Assembly (NCBI GenBank): GCA_964569225.1
Contig: CAZMTU010000001.1
Span: forward strand, 40,625-104,624
Source of the DNA: CAKSQF01 sp964569225
Lineage (GTDB): Bacteria; Bacillota; Clostridia; Oscillospirales; CAG-272
Direction of reading: 5' to 3'
DNA: 64,000 nt
Under the pieces are notes generated by a model, which was not told the origin of the DNA, did not search any database, and saw nothing but the letters and a program-made list of their open reading frames with translations. Numbering within the stretch: position 1 is the first letter of the stretch; every line of letters starts with the position of its first letter. Position numbers and translations under genes: made by a program. This document shows positions 7,160-15,160 of the stretch, one piece after another.

Positions 7160-10100
7160 TTATCCGTTGATTTTATTCTTTTTCTTTTTTACAATAACAA
7201 TTATGCAAACTGCTGCGACAATCAGAACTGCAGCGCCGATGCCGATCCAAAGCCATACGGAGGGGCTGTCAGTGGAATTAGAAGCAGCCGGATCGTTGGA
7301 ATTGCTCGGTTCCTCAGGTGTTCCGACGGAATTGATCGGCGTTAGTTCCGCATCCTTTGCGGAATAGCCCAAAAATTCTATTTCCGCTACCTGCATACTG
7401 CTGCCGCCAAAGGTCAGACGGTAATAAAGATAAGTACCGGCGGTATCCTCAGGAATCGCAAAGGCGCGGGTGTAGGTATCCCAGTTAAAGGTAAGCTCGC
7501 TTCGGCTGTCCAGCAGCTTCCATGTAACGCCGTCATTGGAGGCTTCCAATGTCAGGGACGTGGGAGCTTTTTTGCTGGCGTTGCAGGTAACCGTATACAT
7601 GCTGAGCTGTGAGGGAGTAGAAGAAGCATAAATAACGGAATCGCCATTGGAAACGGTCGCATAGGTTTTGCTGGTGTTGTCTGCCAGTTTGGAAATGCCT
7701 TCAATAGTGCTGTACAAACCGTTGGCGGCGCCGGGAGTAAATTCGCCTTGTACCTTTTTATAGCGGCTGGTCACCAAATCTTCAGCGGGGGTGGCAGCCG
7801 CGTCACCGGTAGTCAGGGATGTTGGCGTTTCAGAACAGCTCCAGTCAGAGGGCTGATCGCCCATCTTAAAGGAAAGCGTACCGCCTTCCATGAGGGTGGC
7901 ATGATCAATGAAGCACTTATTGTAAGCTTCACCGTTCAGTGTTGCGGACTGGATGTATACATTATCCGCGGAATTATTTTCTGCTATAATGACTAAATCT
8001 TTTCCGTTTTCCAAGTGAACGGTCGCTTTATCAAAGAGCGGAGAAGTAATTATATACTGACCGCTGCCCATATTCTGGGGATAAAGCCCCAGTGAGGAGA
8101 GAATGTACCAGCCGGACATTTCGCCGTTATCTTCGTCACCGCAGTAGCCCTGCCCAATCTCGCTGCCCACATAAAGTCTGGATAGTACATCCCGTGTCAG
8201 CGCCTGTGTTTTGTAAGGCTGACCGGCATATGCATACATGTAAGGAACGGCATGAGCGGGTTGATTGGAATGACCGTATTGACCCAGCCGAACCTCACGG
8301 GCTTCCACCATTTCGTGAATCGTACCTGTCTGCACCTTCTTCATAGAAGAGATGCTGTTGTCAAAGTATTCATCCAGCTTCTTTGCCAGTGCATCCTTTC
8401 CGCCTAACAGATTAGCAAGTCCTACGCCGTCATATACCGGTACAAACATCATGGTCCAGCCGTTGGTTTCAGTATAGTCACCCCACCACCAGGACGCGCT
8501 GTAATCGTCTCCGTATGACCAGCTTCCGGAAGCGTTTTTGCCCATAAGGAAGCCTACCTTTTCATTGTACATGTTTACATAGAATTTGGCGCGATTGTAA
8601 TAGTAAGCCGCTTCATCCTGATAGCCGAGCGCTTCTGACATTACGCCAATGCAGTAATCGGAGATGTAGTCCTCAACTGTCCATGAGAAGCCGGAACCGG
8701 TGGCATTGGATACATATCCTATGAAGGGCGCCGTTTCATTTTCGGCGCGGCCGCCGTTCGTGGTATCTTGGGAAACGGTAGACGCGTTGCGCAGCATTGA
8801 TTCATAGGCGGTCTGATAGTCAAACTGTACGCCCTTTATGTAAGCGTCGGCAAAAATGATGTCCGAGCTGGTACCCAGCATGGAGTTGGCGCCGCCGGGA
8901 GCTACCCAACGGGGGATCCATCCGTTATCATTGTAGTGCTGGAGCAGCCCGTTCAGCAGATCGGTGTCGAGGGAGGGCGTGAGGAAGGCGTAAGCCGCCC
9001 AAGTGGTTCGGTAGGTATCCCAGAAACCGTTGTTTACATACAACTTGCCGGAGGTTTTTCTGCCGGTGTAAGGAGAGGCGTAAACCCATACAGGTTCCTC
9101 ATTTGTGCCTTCATTTTCACTGTATAAATTGGGATAGGAGTAAAGCCTATACATATTGGAGTAGAAAGTGACCAGTTGAGTATAAGAAGCGCCCTCCAGT
9201 TCAATGATTCCGCAGACGTCATCCCAAGCCTTTTGCGCTTTTTCAAAAATACTGTCAAAGGTATCGGTTTCCGAAAATTCCAACGCCATATTGCGCTGGG
9301 CCTGTTTCTGACTGATGAAAGAGGTAGTCAGCTTCATTGTCACTTCGGTGGTGCCGGCGGGGAAGGTAACGATACCGGTTTTAGTGCCCGATTTCTGGAA
9401 GGATTCGGGCTTTTGGTCGAATTGACCGTATACCTGCATGGTGGCGGAGCCATTATTGGTGTGGCTGCTGGAAGCGGTGAAAACGCCGCTCTCCTGAATG
9501 CTCAAACTGCCGGAAGCACGGACGCAGTCCAGTACGATATTTACATGCTCACTGTCTTTAGGAAAAGTAAACCGTACATAAACACCATGAGTAGTGGGCG
9601 TCATTTCTACCTGAACGCCGTCCGCTTTACTGCCCTCGTCAAAGGTGACGCTGTAATAGTGCGCTTTGGCGATCTCATTGGCGTGATCAAAGGAAGCGCC
9701 CAGATTATTAGCGGAGAGGTCGTCTGAGGTCATATTGTTAATATCTACAGAGGTATTGGCCATAAACTGCCATGTGCCGTAATCGCCTACCCATGTGGAA
9801 GGCACATGGGAAATACTGAACTGAGTGATCACCCGATTTTGATAGTGATAGGGTTGATTGGAGCCGGTTTCAGTTACAGGGGTATAGAAATTAAAGCCGT
9901 TCGGCATGGTGCAGAAGGGAGTTGTCAGACCGCGGGAAAAGGTAGTGGTACAGTTGGTGCCCCGGGTGGTGCAGATATAATCGGAAAGATGTTCATAACT
10001 GACTGGCGCCTTGTCCTCAATGACAATATCGTCAAAATAGGCGAGAAATTTGGTTTTGGCAGTGGTAGAGTTCATGCGGAAGTACACATACAGACTGTCA

Positions 10101-11221
10101 ATGGTTTTGCCCTCGGCAACATCGCCCAGACAGGATTCAATATAATTCCACTGCATGGTAAAGAGCGCGTCCGATTCACCTTTAGATACAGGATCCATTC
10201 CGAATCCGTTTTGGTCTACTGCGCCCAGATCGGACAGATAAGTACCGTCCGTGAACTTTACATCAATAATAAAGTGCATGGAGGTATATTCGTAATCATA
10301 AGTAGAGCCGTTATAGAGTGCGGGAAAATGTACATAGCTGAGCTGCGTATTTTTTGTAACCGGAATGTTTAAATTGGAATAAAGCAGGTTGCGGGCATAG
10401 GTTTCCTTAGATGCCGACTGACTTCCGTAAACCGAAAGCGCTCGGGTTCCATCGAAGGCGCCCGACATATTCCACGAAGAATTAGGGCCTCCGTTGACTA
10501 TGCTGGTCATTGGAGAGTCCTGAGGCGCTTCTCCGCCGGCGGCAACGCCGGTTCCTAACCGCAGATCGGCCAACTGTGTCATACTGCTGCCGTTGTTCTC
10601 AGTAATTTCCAGCTTATAGTACTGATAGGCAACAGTGTTTTCTACATTATAAGTTACCATTTGACCGCGACCGGTAAATTTCTGACCGGAACGGGCATCA
10701 AGCGCTGTATAAGTGTTTCCGTCAGATGAACCGTAAAGCGTCCATGATTTGGGATCCCGTCCGTCCTCATCGTTAGCAGAGGTAATGGCATATACGCCAA
10801 GCACCATCGGTTGAGACAGAGAAAAGGATACCCAGACCGGATTGGTTGAGGAAGGCTGAAGTTCTGTGAGGAATTTAGTGGAGGCGGCCTGATCGAACAG
10901 CTTTACCTTGCTTTCCTCGTCCTTATAATCTTTGCTTCCCTGTACGCTGTCAAGTAGTACCTGATCGGTGAATTCGCCGTCGATATCGGTGACGATTTCA
11001 TATGGCTCTACATTGGAGTAGTAGCCGTTATCCGAAACCGATTCGGCAGCCACGGGATCGCCCGATTCAAAGGAAGAGGCGAAAAGTACCTTGTCCGGAA
11101 TAGATTCGGTGTTTCCGGTCGTCGCAAAGCTGCATAGCGCCGTGATCGGCAGCGCGGAGGCTGCCATCAACAGCGCCATCATCCATGCGCCTATTTTGGT
11201 CAATTTGTTCATGGGTTTCAT
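7160..11221 (-). CDS. Surface-anchored GH92 alpha-mannosidase with two discoidin-like modules
   Basis: 1353 residues. Order: signal peptide (1 to about 33); F5/8C-like module (about 60-225); GH92 N-terminal beta-sandwich and (alpha/alpha)6 catalytic domain (about 250-1170); second F5/8C-like module (about 1190-1315); C-terminal membrane helix from about 1323 ending in KKKKNK. GH92 enzymes are calcium-dependent inverting alpha-mannosidases. Seen: NGFWDTYRTTWAAY, the probable acid in YTETNGW, and GDEDNGEMSGWY with the catalytic-base aspartates. The calcium/substrate segment reads HSNQPAH where many members have NEPxHH, so linkage preference should not be assumed. No sortase motif is seen, so the tail is a simple membrane anchor. 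It is monocistronic, with a poor -35, which suggests activation. Confidence 0.92.
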   Translation of the reverse strand: MKPMNKLTKIGAWMMALLMAASALPITALCSFATTGNTESIPDKVLFASSFESGDPVAAESVSDNGYYSNVEPYEIVTDIDGEFTDQVLLDSVQGSKDYKDEESKVKLFDQAASTKFLTELQPSSTNPVWVSFSLSQPMVLGVYAITSANDEDGRDPKSWTLYGSSDGNTYTALDARSGQKFTGRGQMVTYNVENTVAYQYYKLEITENNGSSMTQLADLRLGTGVAAGGEAPQDSPMTSIVNGGPNSSWNMSGAFDGTRALSVYGSQSASKETYARNLLYSNLNIPVTKNTQLSYVHFPALYNGSTYDYEYTSMHFIIDVKFTDGTYLSDLGAVDQNGFGMDPVSKGESDALFTMQWNYIESCLGDVAEGKTIDSLYVYFRMNSTTAKTKFLAYFDDIVIEDKAPVSYEHLSDYICTTRGTNCTTTFSRGLTTPFCTMPNGFNFYTPVTETGSNQPYHYQNRVITQFSISHVPSTWVGDYGTWQFMANTSVDINNMTSDDLSANNLGASFDHANEIAKAHYYSVTFDEGSKADGVQVEMTPTTHGVYVRFTFPKDSEHVNIVLDCVRASGSLSIQESGVFTASSSHTNNGSATMQVYGQFDQKPESFQKSGTKTGIVTFPAGTTEVTMKLTTSFISQKQAQRNMALEFSETDTFDSIFEKAQKAWDDVCGIIELEGASYTQLVTFYSNMYRLYSYPNLYSENEGTNEEPVWVYASPYTGRKTSGKLYVNNGFWDTYRTTWAAYAFLTPSLDTDLLNGLLQHYNDNGWIPRWVAPGGANSMLGTSSDIIFADAYIKGVQFDYQTAYESMLRNASTVSQDTTNGGRAENETAPFIGYVSNATGSGFSWTVEDYISDYCIGVMSEALGYQDEAAYYYNRAKFYVNMYNEKVGFLMGKNASGSWSYGDDYSASWWWGDYTETNGWTMMFVPVYDGVGLANLLGGKDALAKKLDEYFDNSISSMKKVQTGTIHEMVEAREVRLGQYGHSNQPAHAVPYMYAYAGQPYKTQALTRDVLSRLYVGSEIGQGYCGDEDNGEMSGWYILSSLGLYPQNMGSGQYIITSPLFDKATVHLENGKDLVIIAENNSADNVYIQSATLNGEAYNKCFIDHATLMEGGTLSFKMGDQPSDWSCSETPTSLTTGDAAATPAEDLVTSRYKKVQGEFTPGAANGLYSTIEGISKLADNTSKTYATVSNGDSVIYASSTPSQLSMYTVTCNASKKAPTSLTLEASNDGVTWKLLDSRSELTFNWDTYTRAFAIPEDTAGTYLYYRLTFGGSSMQVAEIEFLGYSAKDAELTPINSVGTPEEPSNSNDPAASNSTDSPSVWLWIGIGAAVLIVAAVCIIVIVKKKKNKING

Positions 11222-11508
11222 TCCTTTCTTGATTAACGGAGCTACCGTTGATACATTGGCAATCTGCCGGAAAAGCAGGCTGCTTTTCTTCGGTGTTGCT
11301 GAATTCAGAATATTTATATTATATCATAAGATGACCTTCGGATGCAATTAAAAATTGTACGAATCGGTCTTTTTTTTTAATGCTTTTTTAATTGTTACAA
11401 ATTATTAACATAAAGGGTTTGTATTTTCTAAAAATTCAGAAGAACAATTCAGATATTCAGCAAAAAAGAAAAAATTCTGCCAGTCAATTTTCGAAACTGT
11501 TAAATGAA
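11222..11508. other. AT-rich gap upstream of the GH92 gene
   Basis: Holds a weak minus-strand promoter for GH92 (TATAAT as ATTATA at 11318-11323; poor -35 TTGCAT at 11342-11347, 18-bp spacing). The rest (11340-11508) is very AT-rich with homopolymer runs and no ORF. Confidence 0.4.
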
Positions 11509-11542
11509 GCAAAAAACATACGGACGGTTTTCCGTCCGTATG
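11509..11542 (-). terminator. Terminator of the CmpB-family gene
   Basis: Perfect arms CATACGGACGG (11517-11527) and CCGTCCGTATG (11532-11542) with a 4-nt loop. On the minus strand a six-T run follows (A run at 11511-11516). Confidence 0.85.
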
Positions 11543-11600
11543 AGGTGAAGCTAATTTGAATAAATTAGACTATTGCAAGCAATATGGGGAAGGGGGAATA

Positions 11601-12368
11601 TTATTTTTTTCGTTTAGTGTGAGTTGTGATAGCTTCCTTCAAGGCATGCTGCTTGACCTCCCAATTTTCTTTATATTTCTGAAGATATTCGCTTAGCGGA
11701 CGGTCTGTAGAAAAGGCAAACAGAAATTTCGATTTTTGCCGGTGCGCCGCGCGGCCTGCCTTAATATGCAGCTTGAGCTGTTCAAAATGTACCGCGAGAT
11801 GATTATCGGCGGCGAATTTCCGGATTTTGACTACAAGCTGCATAGAATAAATTACATCCAGTGTAAAAATTCCAAAGAAAAAGCCGATCACAAAAGAAAA
11901 CGCTAAATTATTTGCGAGCCATTCCAGTGCCCGCAGGATATAGGGATCCACCAAAAAGTAATAAGCCGCGCCTAAAATACCCCAGAATAAGCTGAACAGC
12001 GGGCAGATCAGTCCCATGAAATTGCCCCACTGGCTGGAATAATCCCAAAGCCGGACCTTCATACCGTGGATGAATATCAATCCGGCGATCAGTTCGATCA
12101 GCGTCATTACAGCCGCCATAAACAGAACGATCACAATATTTCTCAGCAGTGCGTTGCCGATGAATGACCAGTTAAATCGGGCGAGCAGATAAAGGCTGCA
12201 CAGTCCAAAGCCGTAGATGGGCAAATAGGGGCCTACCAAAAAACCGGGGTTTATCCATTTGTGCTCAGGATTATCTTCGGAGAAAAACTTTCGGAAGATA
12301 AGCTCCAGTCCCCAGCCAAGCAGACTGCCCAGAAAAAATAAATAGGCAAGCGTCAAAAAGAAATTCAT
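11601..12368 (-). CDS. CmpB-family multi-pass membrane protein
   Basis: 255 residues from ATG 12368. An upstream TTG at 12443 keeps the frame open, but it is the -35 box itself, so it is rejected as a start. Six hydrophobic segments lie in the first 190 residues, with the conserved N-terminal pattern FLGSLLGWGLE and NPGFLVGPYLPIYGFG of PF06541 (putative ABC transporter permease, CmpB). A basic cytoplasmic tail of about 70 residues follows. The family is named as a permease, but its function is not established and no ABC ATPase is nearby. The ribosome site GGAAAGGA is about 24 nt from the ATG, separated by a GC-rich palindrome CCGCCGCGGCGG that could fold and bring the two together. Confidence 0.8.
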   Translation of the reverse strand: MNFFLTLAYLFFLGSLLGWGLELIFRKFFSEDNPEHKWINPGFLVGPYLPIYGFGLCSLYLLARFNWSFIGNALLRNIVIVLFMAAVMTLIELIAGLIFIHGMKVRLWDYSSQWGNFMGLICPLFSLFWGILGAAYYFLVDPYILRALEWLANNLAFSFVIGFFFGIFTLDVIYSMQLVVKIRKFAADNHLAVHFEQLKLHIKAGRAAHRQKSKFLFAFSTDRPLSEYLQKYKENWEVKQHALKEAITTHTKRKK

Positions 12369-12398
12369 ACAGATTTTTGCCGCCGCGGCGGTCCTTTC

Positions 12399-12423
12399 CG
12401 TTATTGTTAATTTAACAATAACG
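12399..12423. promoter_or_regulatory. Perfect 25-bp palindrome over the -10 box (probable operator)
   Basis: Arms CGTTATTGTTAA (12399-12410) and TTAACAATAACG (12412-12423) around one central base. It covers the -10 and predicted start of the CmpB-family promoter, the usual place for a repressor site. Confidence 0.6.
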
Positions 12424-12443
12424 CAAAAAATAGATTTTGTCAA
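12415..12443 (-). promoter_or_regulatory. Promoter of the CmpB-family gene
   Basis: On the minus strand, TTGACA (12438-12443), 17 bp, TATTGT (12415-12420). The -10 lies inside the palindrome. Confidence 0.65.
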
Positions 12444-12493
12444 GATTTTTTTAGTTTTTTTTCAGGCACAAGGCAAGTTTTCATTTAAAATAG

Positions 12494-12522
12494 TTGTTTC
12501 GTTCACAAATATTTGTTAAACT
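12494..12522 (+). promoter_or_regulatory. Putative promoter of the metalloprotease-like lipoprotein, with palindrome
   Basis: TTGTTT (12494-12499), 17 bp, TAAACT (12517-12522). An 18-bp imperfect palindrome, TTCACAA-ATAT-TTGTTAA (12502-12519), fills the spacer. It shares the heptamer TTGTTAA with the operator-like palindrome of the divergent gene. Confidence 0.45.
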
Positions 12523-12589
12523 GAAGACACCGATGGTTTCGAAGCGCTTTTCGGATCGCGGCGCTATAATTAAGGAAGGAATTGTCCGC

Positions 12590-14596
12590 ATGAGAAAAGT
12601 AAAACAATTATTGGGTTTGCTGCTGCTTTTGCTTACATTAGTAAGCTGTGACACGGGGAAGGAATTTTCTGTCGCATTGCCGTCTGATCTGCTTTCGCAG
12701 GAAAAAGATGATACTTCCGCGCAAAGTCAATTGGATAATATGCCTGTCACTCAAAATACCGAGTCAGATCCGTCGATTACTGAAGCGCCGGTGACCGCGT
12801 ATCCGGCGGTTTCGGATACATTTTTTCCGATCGTTACCGGAACGGGGCCGACGGTTGAATATACGCCGGTTAAAGATAATCCTTCTTTAAAGAGGATCGC
12901 AAGCCTTGGCGAAAATGCTGTATCAACCGTAAGCCGTTATGGAGATTTGCTTCTGCTTGATTATTATGAGCTTACAGAGGATCCGAACGCTCCGCAGGAT
13001 TTTCCCGCGTGTGATGAACGCTCTGTGATTGAGCTGCTTGATCTGCGAACCGGTCAAATTACCGGCAGCTATACATATGACGGATCGGCTACCGCGCTTT
13101 TTTTAGATAATGGCAATATTTGTATATACCAATATATGCCCCTATCTGTGCAGGTGTACGATTCAACCGGAAGCTGTATTTTTCGCTGTACACCGGAGGA
13201 GGACGGTCAGATCTGTATTGATCCCGCGGGGGAAGGGGCAGCGTGGTTTTGTCACTGGGACAGCCAAACGGTGCGGAGAGTTCCGTTTAACGGTGAAACG
13301 CCGATAGAATTTCAAATGCCCGGCAACGGAACCGGTTATTTGCAGACGGTGATTGACAGCCATGCGTATTTGTCTGCTACCGATGATTTTGGCGCGGCTG
13401 CTGTTTATCGGCTTTCTCCGGACGGCGCAATGGAAGCGTATGCTTCACTTGGCAGCTATTATTTTCAGGATGATATTTACTATTTAGAGCTGGATGGAAG
13501 CTGGCGCTATGTTGACCCCCGGCAGACCGACCGCGTTGGCAGCTTTTATGTAGCTGAGGAGTATGCTTATCTGGTATCTGCAAGCCAAAAGCGTTTTTGT
13601 TTGCAGCAGTACAGCGAAGCTTCAAACGGGGAACCGCAGATAAAATTGATTCTATGTCTGCCGGAATCAGCGAAGCGTACGGAGCTGACGCTTTTCAATC
13701 AATATGTACAGGCGATTTGTTGGAGTGAGGATGAGGATAGGCTTTACCTGATCATAACAGAGGAGGACGGCTACGGTCTTTACGCTTGGGATTATCAGGA
13801 GGCCTCTTTCGATCTGCTGGATACCAGTGTCCATACGCTGACCGATGCTGAAAAAGCCAATTTGGTTTTTGCTCAGGCGCTGCAAGCACAATGGGGGATT
13901 TCAATTTATTTCAGCGCGGAGGATATGGTGCGGGCAGCGCCCGATTATACTGCCGCCCCGCTGAACGATCCCGCGCTGATCGCGCGGAAGCTGAAAGAGC
14001 TGTCTGAAACGCTTTCCGATTATCCGGATGGATTTTTTAAGGAACTGCCTTACGGGGATTTTGACCATTTGGAGATTTACCTCTGCGGAAGGCTCACTCC
14101 GATAAATGAATATGGCATCAATACTGCCATTGCGCTCTCTAATACGCGGGGCAGTGCGCTGGTCATTGCACTGGATCTGAATTCGATTTCCGAGCTGTCC
14201 CAAACGTTGGCGCATGAGCTGATGCATATGATGGAGCGGCGAATCGAGCAGATCGACCCCAATCTGCTGGCAGATTGGGCGGAGCTGACGCCGGGCGGGG
14301 AAAGCGTTTACTATTATTCTTATCACGATGAAAACGGCAATGAAATGAGCGACGGAACGCATACATGGTTTTACGATTATGATCTGGAAGCTATTTATTT
14401 TGTGGATCCCTATTCCAAGAGCTTTCCCGGAGAGGATCGGGCGAGGATTTTTGAATATCTGGTTGAATATGGCGGCGCTCCCCTGTTCTTAGAAGCGCCG
14501 GTACTAAGAGCGAAGGCAGAGCGGCTTTGTGAGATTATTCGCATTGCCTTTCCCAGCGTTGCGGCAGCAGAACAGGTTAGTTGGGAGATCAAATAA
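12590..14596 (+). CDS. Lipoprotein with HExxH zinc-protease motif
   Basis: 668 residues from ATG 12590, chosen because AAGGAAGGA precedes it and a lipoprotein signal (LLLLLLTLVSC, lipobox LVSC) follows. After a Ser/Thr/Pro/Glu-rich linker (about 20-90), residues about 95-430 contain beta-rich repeats that resemble a propeller-like sensor or binding domain. The C-terminal part contains TLAHELMHMMERR, an HExxH zinc site, with ADWAELTPGG further downstream as a possible gluzincin-type third-ligand region. It probably acts as a cell-surface zinc peptidase; substrate unknown. The family is not recognised by name. It lies divergent from the CmpB-family gene, with related palindromes in the shared promoter region. 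Confidence 0.75.
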   Translation: MRKVKQLLGLLLLLLTLVSCDTGKEFSVALPSDLLSQEKDDTSAQSQLDNMPVTQNTESDPSITEAPVTAYPAVSDTFFPIVTGTGPTVEYTPVKDNPSLKRIASLGENAVSTVSRYGDLLLLDYYELTEDPNAPQDFPACDERSVIELLDLRTGQITGSYTYDGSATALFLDNGNICIYQYMPLSVQVYDSTGSCIFRCTPEEDGQICIDPAGEGAAWFCHWDSQTVRRVPFNGETPIEFQMPGNGTGYLQTVIDSHAYLSATDDFGAAAVYRLSPDGAMEAYASLGSYYFQDDIYYLELDGSWRYVDPRQTDRVGSFYVAEEYAYLVSASQKRFCLQQYSEASNGEPQIKLILCLPESAKRTELTLFNQYVQAICWSEDEDRLYLIITEEDGYGLYAWDYQEASFDLLDTSVHTLTDAEKANLVFAQALQAQWGISIYFSAEDMVRAAPDYTAAPLNDPALIARKLKELSETLSDYPDGFFKELPYGDFDHLEIYLCGRLTPINEYGINTAIALSNTRGSALVIALDLNSISELSQTLAHELMHMMERRIEQIDPNLLADWAELTPGGESVYYYSYHDENGNEMSDGTHTWFYDYDLEAIYFVDPYSKSFPGEDRARIFEYLVEYGGAPLFLEAPVLRAKAERLCEIIRIAFPSVAAAEQVSWEIK

Positions 14597-14715
14597 CGCC
14601 GTTATTCAAGAACATTCTGAAGCATTCGTCCCGAAAGCGGCACAAGCGCTTATATAAACTTGTTTTGGAGGAAATATTCAGTTGGCGCGAAGGCTTAAAA
14701 TAGTTTTTATAATTA

Positions 14716-14747
14716 CAAGCTGCCGCGATTGAAATCGCGGCAGCTTG
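14716..14747. terminator. Strong inverted repeat 3' of the lipoprotein gene
   Basis: Perfect 14-bp arms CAAGCTGCCGCGAT and ATCGCGGCAGCTTG around TGAA. There is no long T run on the plus strand, so efficiency is uncertain. Confidence 0.5.
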
Positions 14748-14756
14748 GCGTGTAGG

Positions 14757-14911
14757 CAAATTTGAGTTTTGAAATCTAAAACATAGAAATAAGTCAATTT
14801 CTAATCATTTTTAAGGTTATTAGGGGGGAGTGTTCTAACAGGAGGATTGGGAATTGGAGTAAAACTCCGAGGGCAAGGCCCAAATTGGGTTTTATTTTTA
14901 GTCTTAGGAGC
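14757..14911. repeat. Dispersed intergenic repeat modules (family 3)
   Basis: 14759-14790 (AATTTGAGTTTTGAAATCTA...) matches 50980-51010. 14850-14911 (GGAATTGGAGTAAAACTCC...GTCTTAGGA) matches 51611-51667. Both modules flank family-1 cores, at 14.9 kb and at 51 kb. A weaker relative lies around 19246-19330. Confidence 0.6.
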
Positions 14912-15143
14912 TGTAAAAAAGTTCGTTTAATTCATCATAGACTGTCTAAATGCGCAAATTTGTTAGCCGCTTTTTCTTTTGACCTAAATGCGCAAAAGAA
15001 GCGCTTGACAAAAAGAAAACGATAAATGGAATTTCCCGCTTGAAAGCAGGGGTAAGGGCGCGCAGCCCTTGCCCACCGCTTTTTTTTAATAGGTGAAAGC
15101 TTTTGCGCGAATTATTGATGAATTGAACTTTTTTACAACCTCT
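14908..15143 (-). repeat. Diverged family-1 repeat with long terminal inverted repeats
   Basis: About 236 bp. Ends: CTGTAAAAAAGTTC (from 14911) then AATTCATCA on the left; TGATGAATT then GAACTTTTTTAC on the right (15116-15136). The interior resembles the family-1 core only loosely (CGCAAATTTGTTAGCCGCTTTTTCTT region near 14955). It lies between convergent genes like the other copies, but without locus-specific hairpins. Confidence 0.6.
15049..15087 (+). terminator. Terminator inside the diverged repeat
   Basis: GGGTAAGGGC pairs with GCCCTTGCCC (one G-U pair), followed by an eight-T run (15080-15087). It is likely to end transcripts from the lipoprotein side before they enter nifJ antisense. 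Confidence 0.75.
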
Positions 15144-15160
15144 TTTTACGCGGATTTAGC

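Noticed and set aside
7160..11221. GH92 as a phosphomannose-specific variant because of NQPAH in place of NEPxHH
   Set aside because: The probable catalytic acid is the Glu in YTETNGW, which is present, so the changed Gln is not good evidence for altered chemistry.
12399..12519. Rex operator in the CmpB/lipoprotein gap
   Set aside because: Half-sites TTGTTAA/TTGTGAA look like Rex half-sites, but spacing (1 bp) and orientation (outward) do not match the TTGTGAA-N4-TTCACAA arrangement.
12565..12570. TATAAT as -10 of the lipoprotein gene
   Set aside because: It would start transcription inside the ribosome site, and there is no -35 at a proper distance.
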